Assembly: GCA_945871065.1 (NCBI GenBank)
Contig: CAMBUL010000018.1
Location: 1-38,939, forward strand
Origin: Chthoniobacter flavus
Lineage (GTDB): Bacteria > Verrucomicrobiota > Verrucomicrobiia > Chthoniobacterales > JACTMZ01
Direction: 5' to 3'
Length of the DNA: 38,939 nucleotides
Positions 21,578 to 30,556 of the stretch are shown piece after piece (position 1 is the first letter of the stretch; the number at the start of each line of letters is the position of its first letter). Made by a program: the position numbers and the translations under genes. The notes below the pieces were generated by a model. That model was not told the origin of the DNA, did no database searches, and saw only the letters and a program-made list of their open reading frames with translations.

Positions 21578-23533
21578 TCAGCCTTCTTTCTCGGCTCCGT
21601 CGAGCTCCGGAATCGTCTCCCCGCTCTCCTCGACACGTCCCCCCAGGTGCTTGGCGAGGAAGCGTTCGACCGCGCGATAGAAATAGAGGCGGTTTTCCTC
21701 GTTGGCGAAACCGTGGCCTTCGTTGTCCTTTACAATGTAGGGCACGTCGATGCCGCGGGTCTGCAGCGCTTCGACGATCTGGTCGCTCTCGGCTTTCTTC
21801 ACCCGCGGATCGTTCGCCCCCTGGGCAATGAGCAAAGGGGAAGAAATTTTGTCCGCCGAAAAAAGCGGTGATGCCGCGGTGAGCAAATCTTTCTCGGTCT
21901 CCGGGTTGCCGATCATTTCGTACTGCATCTGGCGATAAGGCTCCCAATACGGAGGGACACTGGACAGCAGGGTGAAGATATTCGACGGGCCGACGAAGCT
22001 GATCCCCGCCGCATAGACCTCCGGGGTGAAGGCCATGCCGGCCAGCGCGGCATAACCGCCATAGCTGCCGCCGTAAATGGCGATCCGCTGGGGATCGGCG
22101 ATGCCGCGGTCGACCAGCCACTTAACCGAGTCGGTCAGGTCGTCCTGCATCGCCTTGCCCCATTGCTTGAAACTTTTCTCCCAAAACTCGCGCCCGTAAC
22201 CGGTCGAGCCGCGGAAGTTGACCTGCAGCACGGCATAGCCGCGGTTGGCCAGGAATTGCGCCTCCCCGTCGAATCCCCACGCGTCACGCGCCCACGGCCC
22301 ACCATGCACAAGCAATACGGCCGGCAAGTTCTTCGCTTCGACCCCGGGAGGCAGGGTGAGATACGCGGGCAACTCGAGCCCGTCACGCGCTGGAATGCGC
22401 ACCGGCTCCATCGGAGCGAGCTTCTCCTCGTCGAGCCAAGGCGACACCTCGGCCAGCTTGCGGAGCTCATCCGTAGTACTGTCATAGTAGTAAAACGCCC
22501 CGCGCGAACGGTCGCTGTGAGTTCGGACGATGAATTTGTCCTCCTCACGATTGGCCGAGCTGAGCACGACCTCCTCGCCGGGGAGCTTTTCCTCCAGCTT
22601 GGCCTGGAGGTCGCGGCGCCAGTTGTCGAAAAAATGGTATTCCTGCTTGTCGCGGGTAAAAGCCGCGGCGGTGAGCACCTTGCGCTTGTCCGAACCAACC
22701 AGACTGCCGACATCGACCTCGGGATGTTCGAAGATGACCTCCTGCTCCTTCCCCGTGGCGGGATCGAGGCGCACGATGGCCGCCTTGTCGCGGCCGATAT
22801 TGGACGAGGCATAGAGATCCTTGTTGTCGTAGGTGAAGAAGAGCGGATCGGCGCTTTCGCGGAAGTTGGTGCTAATCACCTTCTTGAATGGCTCGTCCGG
22901 CGTGGCGCGGGTGAGCAACTCGGTATTGACGCCGTCGGTCTGCACCGCGGCACGCACTTGGCCGTCGTGGTCCGTGATCCAAGAAGAAACACTGCCGGGA
23001 TTCTCCGCGACCAATTTCATCTCCCCGTCGCGGGTGTTGAGCCGGAAGACATCAAAGACACGCGCGTCGCGTTTGTTCATGCTGATCAGGAGATGGTCCT
23101 CATCATCACGCAAGTCATCGACCACGCCGACCCGCACCCCGGGAAAGGGCGTGAGGTCGCGGCGGTTGCCGCCGTCGGCGTTGACCGCGTAGAGATGGAA
23201 ATTCTCGTCTCCGCCGTCGTCCTGCAGGTAGACGATCTGGTCCTTCGCCGCCCAAAAGTAGCCGGCAATGTCGCGCTTGGTCGCATCGGTCAGGCGCTGC
23301 GGGTCGCCGCCACCCACCGCCTGGACGAAAACATTGAGGCGGTTTTCCCACGGCGCCATCCACGAAATGTAGTCGCCGCCAGGACTGACCTGATAGGACG
23401 CACCCTCCGGATTGCGGAAAAAATCGCGCAGGGGAATGATGGGCGGCGGTTCCACGGTTTTGGGCGGACTGATTTCCATGGCGGACGCAAAGGTGGGTAG
23501 GACGAGCAAAAGGGAGAAGAGTGGACGGAACAT
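21578..23533 (-). CDS. Secreted S9-family peptidase (prolyl oligopeptidase fold)
   Basis: The 651-aa protein has a signal peptide (MFRPLFSLLLVLPTFASA), a beta-propeller-like N part with repeated blocks (YQVSPGGDYISWMAPWENRL), and a C-terminal alpha/beta hydrolase. The catalytic triad is Ser490 (GGSYGGYAAL), Asp575 (GANDPRVK) and His607 (NEGHGF). Such dipeptidyl/acylaminoacyl peptidases trim peptides in the periplasm. It stands alone, convergent with chrA, with tRNA-Gly(CCC) upstream. Confidence 0.93.
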   Translation of the reverse strand: MFRPLFSLLLVLPTFASAMEISPPKTVEPPPIIPLRDFFRNPEGASYQVSPGGDYISWMAPWENRLNVFVQAVGGGDPQRLTDATKRDIAGYFWAAKDQIVYLQDDGGDENFHLYAVNADGGNRRDLTPFPGVRVGVVDDLRDDEDHLLISMNKRDARVFDVFRLNTRDGEMKLVAENPGSVSSWITDHDGQVRAAVQTDGVNTELLTRATPDEPFKKVISTNFRESADPLFFTYDNKDLYASSNIGRDKAAIVRLDPATGKEQEVIFEHPEVDVGSLVGSDKRKVLTAAAFTRDKQEYHFFDNWRRDLQAKLEEKLPGEEVVLSSANREEDKFIVRTHSDRSRGAFYYYDSTTDELRKLAEVSPWLDEEKLAPMEPVRIPARDGLELPAYLTLPPGVEAKNLPAVLLVHGGPWARDAWGFDGEAQFLANRGYAVLQVNFRGSTGYGREFWEKSFKQWGKAMQDDLTDSVKWLVDRGIADPQRIAIYGGSYGGYAALAGMAFTPEVYAAGISFVGPSNIFTLLSSVPPYWEPYRQMQYEMIGNPETEKDLLTAASPLFSADKISSPLLIAQGANDPRVKKAESDQIVEALQTRGIDVPYIVKDNEGHGFANEENRLYFYRAVERFLAKHLGGRVEESGETIPELDGAEKEG

Positions 23534-23580
23534 GGTGATAATGGGACCGCCTCATAGAGGCGGACGTTCAAGAAAAGTGG

Positions 23581-23651
23581 AGCGGGTGAAGGGAATCGAA
23601 CCCTCGTATGCAGCTTGGGAAGCTGCCGTTCTACCATTGAACTACACCCGC
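23581..23651 (-). tRNA. tRNA-Gly(CCC)
   Basis: The 71-nt gene folds with acceptor GCGGGTG/CACCCGC, anticodon stem GCAGC/GCTGC with loop TTCCCAA (anticodon CCC), and T arm GGGTTCGATTCCC. No CCA is encoded. It is a different Gly isoacceptor from that at 15317. Confidence 0.95.
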
Positions 23652-24057
23652 GAAAGAGCTAACTATCATCCCCCGTGGCGCGGCCGCGGCAAGGGGAAAA
23701 TACGAGGCTGCCATTTGTGCGAGGAGGCAACCTTCTTGCCAAGGCATCCAGATCATGAGGGCCTTTGTGGCGATGCGCAAATTTACCCTCCAGCCCCGCC
23801 ATGCTTTTCTCTGGCGATGGCTTTACCGTAGCGAAGCAAGGGATGGGCCGTTTTTTTTTGCCGAGATCTGCAATCTGTTTCGCGCAATGGCCAAGCTGCC
23901 CAATCCCACGAATTTTTTGCCGAATTCACTAGAATAGTTCTGGATGCAACGCGGTATTTCTGCCTTAAGTTACGGCAGAGCATGTTCTCGGAAAAATAGA
24001 TCGAAAGTCACAACGCCTGCGACGCCAGACGAACTGTTTCCACCAATTATTAACTCC
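23652..24057. other. Non-coding stretch after tRNA-Gly(CCC)
   Basis: About 400 bp with no convincing gene. It contains the first copy of a 24-bp repeat (23678-23701). The right half is AT-richer than the host genes and should contain the promoter of the AOC-like gene. Confidence 0.45.
23678..23701 (+). repeat. 24-bp direct repeat, copy 1
   Basis: It matches 24918-24941 at 23 of 24 positions (ends CGCGGCAAGGGGAAAAT). The two copies flank the AOC-like gene. Confidence 0.7.
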
Positions 24058-24558
24058 ATGATGATCACCCGTTCCCTAAAATATCTCCTCACCGCAACTC
24101 TGCTCACCACAACATGCGCTTTCTCCAGCACAGCATTGGCCGAAGATCTGACCCTATACTCCAATGTTGTAAAACCTGTCGACGTCCCGAATACAGCCGA
24201 GGATTTCGGCGTGGGCCATCGCCGGATTCGCGAGAGTAAAATCCGGCTCTCCGAAAAGGGGAAGGTGGTTGGCAAAAGCTACTCGATCTCTAACGTGGTG
24301 AAGGCAAACGCCAAGGCCGGCACCCGGACAGGTGCCGTGCTTGGAGTGGTGCAACTTCCCAAGGGCACTTTTTGGACTGAGGCCACGGCAGAGGTCATGA
24401 ACCTCAAGGCTGCGCCTGGGGCAGGTTACAAATATAGCGGCCTTATCCTCGGCGGAACCGGCGCTTACGAAGGAGTGACTGGCACCTTCGATTTTGAATA
24501 CAGCAAGGACGGCAAATTTACCACGAGGGTTTGCCACTTCGTGCGGGCCGAAAAATAG
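24058..24558 (+). CDS. Secreted allene-oxide-cyclase/dirigent-like barrel protein
   Basis: The 166-aa product from ATG 24058 has a signal peptide (KYLLTATLLTTTCAFSSTALA, cleavage after about residue 28) and a beta-barrel domain. The C-terminal GGTGAYEGVTGTFDFEY is the glycine-rich strand-turn-strand motif seen in allene oxide cyclase and dirigent barrels. In plants these control stereochemistry of oxylipin or lignan formation; bacterial members have unknown roles. The gene is less GC-rich than its neighbours and flanked by a direct repeat, hinting at acquisition. Confidence 0.68.
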   Translation: MMITRSLKYLLTATLLTTTCAFSSTALAEDLTLYSNVVKPVDVPNTAEDFGVGHRRIRESKIRLSEKGKVVGKSYSISNVVKANAKAGTRTGAVLGVVQLPKGTFWTEATAEVMNLKAAPGAGYKYSGLILGGTGAYEGVTGTFDFEYSKDGKFTTRVCHFVRAEK

Positions 24559-24588
24559 ACCTCAAATTATCAACATATCAAAAACTGT

Positions 24589-24612
24589 GCTCTGACCCAG
24601 AGTGAGCTTTTT
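24589..24612 (+). terminator. Weak terminator candidate after AOC-like gene
   Basis: GCTC (24589-24592) pairs with GAGC (24604-24607) and T5 follows. An alternative CTCTG/CAGAG stem overlaps. The stem is short. Confidence 0.3.
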
Positions 24613-24917
24613 CCCATTGTCGCCTTTCTGGCTAAAGACCCATCACTTCTGCAATTCCAAACAAATATCTATCGACTCCGTTTTGATACCATTAACCTAA
24701 CGCGCCATCTTGGCGAAGCCCCTGCTTTTCCTCACAATCGATCAACTTATCTGAGGCGCTGCATGGAATCTGTCGCCAAGATTTGAAGCCTTGCTCACTT
24801 CAGCCTGAAAACGGATTTTTAAACAGGATGGTAGGATTAAAAGGACTCACAGGAATTCCTCTGAACACGCAATCTTCGCGGCTTCGCCCGCCCAGCGGAC
24901 CGCTGACCAACCCTCGT

Positions 24918-24941
24918 GCGCGGTCGCGGCAAGGGGAAAAT
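24918..24941 (+). repeat. 24-bp direct repeat, copy 2
   Basis: Second copy of the repeat at 23678-23701, one mismatch. It abuts the stop codon of the gene at 24942. Confidence 0.7.
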
Positions 24942-25181
24942 TCAGGTTTCACCTTCCCAGCTTAGGGGCTCCTCCGGCAGATTGCGCAGGAATGCGGAGT
25001 CGCGCAGCATGATCCATTCGCGGTCGCTATCGCCGTTGGTTCGACGGATTTCGTCGGTATCGAAGACGCGCTTGCTTTCTCGCCACTCGGCCAGAGTCCA
25101 TGCGCTGACCGGACCGAACTCGGTGCCGTCGGGTCGTCGCACCTCGTAGCGGGCCTGGAGAAAATCGGACGTCGCATTCAT
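24942..25181 (-). CDS. Small protein, possible GYF_2-like domain
   Basis: The 79-aa product from ATG 25181 contains YEVRRPDGTEFGPVSAWTLA and a later EWIMLRDSAFL, the rough pattern of GYF_2 domains (aromatic-x-G-P-V, then a helix). The match is weak. No signal peptide or membrane segment. A GTG at 25205 could extend it by eight residues. Function unknown. Confidence 0.55.
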   Translation of the reverse strand: MNATSDFLQARYEVRRPDGTEFGPVSAWTLAEWRESKRVFDTDEIRRTNGDSDREWIMLRDSAFLRNLPEEPLSWEGET

Positions 25182-25229
25182 CCCCACCGAAATGCTCCCG
25201 GGCACGGGTTTTGTAAAGCCCGGATGGTA

Positions 25230-25985
25230 CTACCAAACGAGATCAATTGGTGGCACGACAATCGAGGCGTTGGCACCGGTCAAGGTTCCCTCGGACTCTT
25301 CCACCGTTTCGACCAAGCCGTTGACGAAGCCGACGGTGGTCGTGCCGACCGGCACCTTCAAGTAGACGGTCGAGGCGTCGTAGCCGTAGCCGCTGCGCAC
25401 CACCACCCTCTCGAGTTTCGCGCGCGGATCGGGCCGGGAACCGGTGAGAGACTGCACGTAGGACGGCGAGTAAACCGTCTGCGGGATCAGTTTGTATTTC
25501 ACGTATTCGTAGGTTTGCGTGGACCCCTCGAGCCCGGTCTTGCTCGAACGCTTCTGCGGCTTGCCCAGACTGCGCGTTACCTCCTCGAGCGTCATGCCCA
25601 CCGCCACTTCCTTGCGGGCAATGAGGTCTTCCACTTCCCGCCGCCGTTGCTCGGCGCGGACCGCAATTTCCAGATAGTTCTCGGGCAAACCCGCCACGTA
25701 GAGCGGCTCGATCCAGGCCGCCACGCCGCCTTGCTGGGCATTGCCACGCACACGCAACAGACCATCCGGGGAAATGGCGTCGAGTTGCACAGCCTGCGGA
25801 AAACGCAGGGTGCCGGCAAAGCGCTTCATCGTGGCCTCGAAGAAACAAGGGGCCGGGCCGGTCAGCTGGTAGCGCGGCAGACGCTCGTGGAAGTCGGATA
25901 GGTAAATGACCCCGGGCTCGCGGACAATCGGCCCGGCCGTGGCCGCCGCTATTCCCGCGAGAAAGAAAGCCATAACTGTCCTCAT
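25230..25985 (-). CDS. Secreted hypothetical protein with BamE-like turn
   Basis: The 251-aa product from ATG 25985 has a signal peptide (MRTVMAFFLAGIAAATAG). The middle contains VAVGMTLEEVTRSLGKPQK, similar to the G-M-T-xx-EV-xx-LG-P turn of SmpA/BamE folds, then strands with repeated tyrosines. The C-terminus is threonine- and valine-rich. No certain family. The frame upstream of 25985 overlaps the divergent thioredoxin gene and is read-through. Confidence 0.7.
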   Translation of the reverse strand: MRTVMAFFLAGIAAATAGPIVREPGVIYLSDFHERLPRYQLTGPAPCFFEATMKRFAGTLRFPQAVQLDAISPDGLLRVRGNAQQGGVAAWIEPLYVAGLPENYLEIAVRAEQRRREVEDLIARKEVAVGMTLEEVTRSLGKPQKRSSKTGLEGSTQTYEYVKYKLIPQTVYSPSYVQSLTGSRPDPRAKLERVVVRSGYGYDASTVYLKVPVGTTTVGFVNGLVETVEESEGTLTGANASIVVPPIDLVW

Positions 25986-26087
25986 GGCCGCACTATCGTC
26001 GCACCGAAGGAAAAAACAACGGCCAAGGCGCCATCGCGGCCACGATGGAGTTGCCAAAGTCGCGGCGCGGGTCCATTTTCCTGAGGA

Positions 26088-26570
26088 ATGAAGACCCGTC
26101 TCCTTTCCCTCCTTGTGGCCGCCCTGGCCGTCACCACCACCGCCCGCGCCGGATTTTTCGACAGCATCAAAGGCGACCTGACCGGACCCGCCGTGGAAAG
26201 CGCACCGAAATACACCGCGCTTTATTTCTCGGCCCATTGGTGCCCGCCCTGCCGCATGTTCACGCCAAAGCTCGTCGAGTGGTACAACAACTTCAAACCC
26301 AAGCACCCGGACTTCGAGCTGGTTTTTGTCAGCTCGGACCGCGACCAAGCGGCCATGGAGGAATACATCAAGGGTGACAACATGCCTTGGCCCGCGGTGA
26401 AGTTCGACCAGGCGCAGAGCGAGACATTCCGGAAATTCGGTTCCAGCGGCATCCCCTACCTCGTGCTCATCGACAACGAAGGCAACGCCGTGACGGCCCA
26501 ACCGGACAACGAGTGGCAATCGCCGCAGGAAGTCCTCTCCAAGATCGAAGAGATCGTCGGCGGAAACTGA
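26088..26570 (+). CDS. Secreted thioredoxin-like protein (nucleoredoxin type)
   Basis: The 160-aa protein has a signal peptide (MKTRLLSLLVAALAVTTTARA) and a thioredoxin fold with active site WCPPC (Cys52, Cys55) and cis-proline segment SSGIPYLVLID. The spacing (HWCPPCRMFTPKLVEWYNNF, then VFVSSDRDQ) matches nucleoredoxin/tryparedoxin-like proteins. It is probably a periplasmic disulfide reductase. It ends next to the convergent gatA stop. Confidence 0.9.
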   Translation: MKTRLLSLLVAALAVTTTARAGFFDSIKGDLTGPAVESAPKYTALYFSAHWCPPCRMFTPKLVEWYNNFKPKHPDFELVFVSSDRDQAAMEEYIKGDNMPWPAVKFDQAQSETFRKFGSSGIPYLVLIDNEGNAVTAQPDNEWQSPQEVLSKIEEIVGGN

Positions 26571-27998
26571 TCAGGCCGTGCGGGCTGTCTCGTAAGCACG
26601 GGCAATGCGCAGCAGGCGGGCCTCTTCAAAGGCCGGAGCCATGATTTGCAGGCCGACCGGCAACTTCTTGCCGTCCACCTCGGCGTCACCGCAGGGAAGG
26701 CTTATCCCGCAAATGCCGGCCAGATTCGCCGCGATGGTGAAGATGTCGGCGAGATACATCTGGAGCGGGTCGGCCATGCGCTCGCCGATCTTGAAGGCAG
26801 GCACCGGCGAAGTCGGAGAGAGGAGGCCGTCGACTTTTCGGAAGGCTTCTTCGAAGTCGCGGCGGATCAGGGTACGGACTTTCTGCGCGCGGAGGTAAAA
26901 GGCGTCGTAGTAGCCGCTGCTCAGCACATAGGTGCCGAGAATGATCCGGCGTTTCACTTCCTTGCCGAAGCCCTCGCCGCGGGTGCGTCCGTAATGGTCG
27001 GCCAGGTCGCGCGGTGCGGAGGCGCGTTGGCCGTAACGCACGCCGTCGAAGCGAGCCAGATTGGCCGAAGCTTCCGCCGTGGCAATGATGTAGTAGTCGG
27101 CCACCGCGTATTTGGTATGCGGCAGCGAGACCTCGACAATTTCCGCGCCCAAGCTGCGGTAGACCTCGACAGCCGCCCGCACGCGTGCCTCGACCTGGGG
27201 GTCCATCCCCTCGACGAAGTATTCCTTGGGCACGCCAAGCTTCAGGCCCTTGACTCCGTCGTTGAGCGGGGCCGAGTAATCCGGGACCGGCAGGTCGAGC
27301 GAGGTAGAATCCAGCGGATCGTGGCCGGCAATGGCCTGCAGCACGAGGGCCGCATCCTCCACCGTGTGGGTGAAAGGTCCGATCTGGTCAAGCGAGGAGG
27401 CAAAAGCAACCAGACCGTAGCGTGAGACGCGTCCGTAGCTCGGCTTCAAGCCGACACAGCCGCAGAGGGCCGCCGGTTGACGGATCGAACCGCCGGTATC
27501 CGAGCCGAGCGAGGCCATCGCTTCATCCGCCGCAACCACTGCGGCGGAACCTCCGCTCGAGCCGCCCGGGATACGCTCCGGATCGCGCGGATTGCGCGTG
27601 ATGCGGAGCGAGGAATTCTCGGTGGATGATCCCATGGCGAATTCGTCCATGTTGGTGCGTCCGAACGGAATGGCCCCCGCGGCGCGCAGCTTGGTGATGA
27701 CCGTGGCATCATAGGGCGCGACGTAGCCTTGGAGAATTTGCGACGCGCAAGTGCAGGATTCACCCTCGACACTGATCACATCTTTGATCGCCACTGGAAT
27801 CCCGCCGAGCGGCAGAGTGACGTCGGTCTTTTCAGCCAGGGCACGGGCACGCTCGTAATCGCGGGAAAGGTAACCGCCGACGGCCGGATCGGTCCGTTCG
27901 ATCGCGGCCTGGACTGCGTCGACCAGTTGCACGGGGGACAATTCGCCGGCTTGGATCAAGCGGCGGGCCTTGGTGATGGTCAGTCCTTCGAGATTCAT
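26571..27998 (-). CDS. gatA: Asp/Glu-tRNA amidotransferase subunit A
   Basis: The 475-aa protein is an amidase-signature enzyme. The catalytic Ser-cisSer-Lys triad is Lys72 (VAIKDV), Ser147 (GGSSGGS) and Ser171 (DTGGSIRQP), spaced as in known GatA. GatCAB converts Glu-tRNA(Gln) and Asp-tRNA(Asn) to the amide forms. The ATG at 27998 shares its A with the gatC TGA (TGATG), indicating coupling. gatB is not in the window. Confidence 0.96.
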   Translation of the reverse strand: MNLEGLTITKARRLIQAGELSPVQLVDAVQAAIERTDPAVGGYLSRDYERARALAEKTDVTLPLGGIPVAIKDVISVEGESCTCASQILQGYVAPYDATVITKLRAAGAIPFGRTNMDEFAMGSSTENSSLRITRNPRDPERIPGGSSGGSAAVVAADEAMASLGSDTGGSIRQPAALCGCVGLKPSYGRVSRYGLVAFASSLDQIGPFTHTVEDAALVLQAIAGHDPLDSTSLDLPVPDYSAPLNDGVKGLKLGVPKEYFVEGMDPQVEARVRAAVEVYRSLGAEIVEVSLPHTKYAVADYYIIATAEASANLARFDGVRYGQRASAPRDLADHYGRTRGEGFGKEVKRRIILGTYVLSSGYYDAFYLRAQKVRTLIRRDFEEAFRKVDGLLSPTSPVPAFKIGERMADPLQMYLADIFTIAANLAGICGISLPCGDAEVDGKKLPVGLQIMAPAFEEARLLRIARAYETARTA

Positions 27999-28288
27999 CA
28001 CCCCTCCACCACCTTGGGCACGAGAAAAAGCCCGTTGCCGGAATGCGGGGCATTGGCCGTGGCCTGCTCCTGGGTGAAACCATTGCGCGGCACATCGGCC
28101 CGGAAAACATTGTAGACGGCCGAGGCATGGGCCGTCGGCTCAATCCCCTCGACGTTCACTTCATCGAGTTGTTCGATGTAGGAGAGAACGTGGTCGAGTT
28201 GCGGTTGCAATTCGGCGATTTCTTCTTCGGTCAATCGCAGGCGGACCAGATTGGCGATATAGCGGACGTCGAGGTGCGGAGCGCTCAT
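27998..28288 (-). CDS. gatC: Asp/Glu-tRNA amidotransferase subunit C
   Basis: The 96-aa product from ATG 28288 has the GatC pattern: VRYIANLVRLRLTEEEIAEL at the N-terminus, LDEVNVEGIEPTAHA, and VFRADVPRNGF. GatC is the short linker subunit wrapping GatA and GatB. The upstream open frame is rejected as read-through. Confidence 0.95.
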   Translation of the reverse strand: MSAPHLDVRYIANLVRLRLTEEEIAELQPQLDHVLSYIEQLDEVNVEGIEPTAHASAVYNVFRADVPRNGFTQEQATANAPHSGNGLFLVPKVVEG

Positions 28289-28412
28289 GGGGCAAGCCCT
28301 TGTGGTTAGCGCGACCGAATGGCGATGTCGAAACGTTTCCGTGCGTGAAGATAGGAAGAGCAGTCCGCTTGTTCGTCCGCTTCGCTCCGAGGCAGGATGG
28401 CCGTCCGTTCTT

Positions 28413-29393
28413 TCATCCCCCGATCCGCAGCAACACCTTGCCCCCGCCCTCCTCCGCACGAGTCACGGCCGCCGCAACCTCCGCGAGCGGGAATTCCGCA
28501 ACGACCCGCGGCGCGAAACATCCGGAGGCCGCGAGTCGGAAAATTTGGTCGAAAAGGGAGCTAACTTGGTCCGGCGGTGCGGCGCGCAGCCAGCGGGTGA
28601 GCCAAAACCCGCGGAAAACCAGATCGCGGAAAATGAGGAAGCTATTGGGAATTTTCAGCGCCTCCTTGCTCATCGCGCCATAGGTGACCAGCGTGCCACC
28701 AGAGGCAAGCAGGCCAGCCAGCCGCGTGGCGGACTCCCCGCCAATCGCATTCAAAGCGAGCCGCGGAACGGCCCCGCCGAGCACGTCCTTCGCGGCTGCC
28801 CCCATGTCTTCGTCATCGACCACCACCGCATCGGCGCCAAGGGCCCGGAGTTCCTCGGCCGCAGCGGCCCGCCGGACCACATTGAGTGTTTTCCAACCAC
28901 GTTGGTGCGCGATTTCGATCACGGCCCGTCCTACCGCCGAGGTGGCCGCATTCTGCAGCACCCAATCACCGGGCCGGAGTGCGGCAAATTGGTGCAAAAG
29001 AAGCCAAGCAGTCGGCGGGTTGACCCGCAGCACGGCCGCATGGTCCGCCGCCAGTCCATCCGGCACCGCCACCACACGGTCCAGCGGCCAGTTGCCCGAC
29101 TGCCGCCAGGCTTGGCCATCAACGAGCACCTTGCGGCCGACCCATGCCCCGTCCACGCCCGCACCCAAGTCTACCACCCGCCCGCAACCCTCGCTGCCCG
29201 GCACGTCGGGCAAATCCCTCGACTCGCCATACTTGCCCTCGATCATATTGAGATCCGCCGGGTTGATCGGCGCACAGAACATACGAACAGTGACCTCATG
29301 CTTCCGAGGCGGCGCTACGGTGACTTGATCAACCTTGAGCACTTCGCCCGGCCTTCCGCACCGATGGTAACGGGCAGCATGGGTGGAAGTCAT
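28413..29393 (-). CDS. MECR/ETR1-like 2-enoyl thioester reductase (MDR family)
   Basis: The 326-aa protein is a zinc-free medium-chain dehydrogenase. APINPADLNMIEGKYG (about residues 41-56) with its tyrosine, PGSEGCGRVVDLGAG, and VLQNAATSAVGRAVIEIA match mitochondrial trans-2-enoyl-CoA/ACP reductase rather than general quinone reductases. It would reduce enoyl thioesters with NADPH in fatty-acid synthesis. It is divergent from accA across 127 bp, which supports a lipid role. Confidence 0.8.
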   Translation of the reverse strand: MTSTHAARYHRCGRPGEVLKVDQVTVAPPRKHEVTVRMFCAPINPADLNMIEGKYGESRDLPDVPGSEGCGRVVDLGAGVDGAWVGRKVLVDGQAWRQSGNWPLDRVVAVPDGLAADHAAVLRVNPPTAWLLLHQFAALRPGDWVLQNAATSAVGRAVIEIAHQRGWKTLNVVRRAAAAEELRALGADAVVVDDEDMGAAAKDVLGGAVPRLALNAIGGESATRLAGLLASGGTLVTYGAMSKEALKIPNSFLIFRDLVFRGFWLTRWLRAAPPDQVSSLFDQIFRLAASGCFAPRVVAEFPLAEVAAAVTRAEEGGGKVLLRIGG

Positions 29394-29520
29394 GTCCTGA
29401 GCTTAGCGACTTAGCGAGTAGATGGAATCCCACATCGCCCGGAACCGGAGACTGGGAGATCAGTCGGTGGGCCGTTTTTTGTGCTGCCACGCCGCGGCGA
29501 TCCGGCCAGAATACCTGCTG
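29394..29520. promoter_or_regulatory. Divergent region between enoyl reductase and accA
   Basis: A 127-bp gap shared by two divergent lipid genes, likely holding both promoters. No clear core boxes or dyad seen. Confidence 0.4.
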
Positions 29521-30480
29521 ATGAAAGTCCAACCGCTGGATTTCGAAAAACCTATCGCCGAGCTGGAGGAACAGTTGCAGAAGCTGCGCGACAAAGCCAA
29601 CGGGTCGGATCTAGGGGTCGACTCGGAGGTCGGCAAGATCGAGAAAAAGATCGGTGCCCTGAAAAGGGAAATCTACGAGAACCTTACCGCCTGGCAGCGG
29701 GTGCAGATCGCCCGCCATACGGCACGACCATTTGCCCTTGATTACCTTGGGCTCTGCTTTGAAGACTTCACCGAGCTGCACGGCGACCGCCTCTTCGGTG
29801 ACGATGCGTCGATGCCCTGCGGGTTGGCCAAAATCGACGGACGTCCCGTTGCGGTGGTGACGAACCAGAAGGGGCGCAACACGAAGGAAAATATTCTTCG
29901 AAATTTCGGTAGTGCCCACCCCGAGGGCTACCGCAAAGCGTTGCGCGTCATGCGGCTCGCGGCCAAGTTCGGCCTTCCCATCGTCGCCCTGATCGATACA
30001 CCCGGCGCCTTCCCCGGCATCGGTGCGGAGGAAAGGCACATCGCGGAATCCATCGCGGTCAACCTGCGGGAAATGATGCTGCTGGAGACACCCATTGTTG
30101 CTGTGGTTATCGGGGAGGGCGGCTCCGGCGGCGCTCTCGGCATCGGTGTCGCCGACCGCGTGCTCATCATGGAAAACGCCTACTATTCGGTGATCAGTCC
30201 CGAAGGCTGCGCCGCCATACTTTGGAAACACCGGAGCCATGCCCCAGAAGCCGCCGAGGCCCTGAAGCTGACCGCTCCCCACCTGATGGAACTCGGACTG
30301 GTCGACGGAGTGGTGCCCGAGCCGCTGGGTGGAGCCCACCACGACCACCAAGGCGCGGCGGCAATGCTCAAAAAAGCGATCTTGGAAAACCTCGGCACGT
30401 TGGACAAAGAGTCACCGGCCCACCTTCTGGCCGCGCGCTACGACAAATTCCGCGCGATGGGTGTTTTCAGCGAAGGGTGA
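29521..30480 (+). CDS. accA: Acetyl-CoA carboxylase carboxyltransferase subunit alpha
   Basis: The 319-aa length is that of typical AccA. The N-terminus LDFEKPIAELEEQLQKL, the middle GRNTKENILRNFG, and GAFPGIGAEERHIAESIA, then GEGGSGGALGIGVADRV, are hallmark blocks. It transfers the carboxyl from biotin to acetyl-CoA to make malonyl-CoA with AccD, BccP and AccC. The ATG at 29521 gives the standard length; the upstream frame is leader sequence. Confidence 0.96.
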   Translation: MKVQPLDFEKPIAELEEQLQKLRDKANGSDLGVDSEVGKIEKKIGALKREIYENLTAWQRVQIARHTARPFALDYLGLCFEDFTELHGDRLFGDDASMPCGLAKIDGRPVAVVTNQKGRNTKENILRNFGSAHPEGYRKALRVMRLAAKFGLPIVALIDTPGAFPGIGAEERHIAESIAVNLREMMLLETPIVAVVIGEGGSGGALGIGVADRVLIMENAYYSVISPEGCAAILWKHRSHAPEAAEALKLTAPHLMELGLVDGVVPEPLGGAHHDHQGAAAMLKKAILENLGTLDKESPAHLLAARYDKFRAMGVFSEG

Positions 30481-30556
30481 GACGCTCGCTCCGCGCCATG
30501 GAAGGCGCGCGAGCAAACCTGATGCAGCAGAGGAAATAAAGGCCGAGCGCGGCCGC

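Larger units (their letters stand above)
24559..24941. other. AT-richer non-coding stretch
   Basis: About 380 bp without a credible gene, lower in GC than the rest. A weak terminator-like hairpin lies at 24589-24612, and the second 24-bp repeat copy is at the right end, ending next to the stop of the following minus-strand gene. Confidence 0.45.

Noticed and set aside
22163-23500. 445-aa plus-strand open frame
   Set aside because: It is exactly antisense to the S9 peptidase, which has a signal peptide and full catalytic triad; long antisense frames are common at this GC content.
25986-26519. N-terminal extension of the secreted protein at 25230
   Set aside because: It runs antisense through the thioredoxin gene, and a signal peptide begins at the ATG at 25985.
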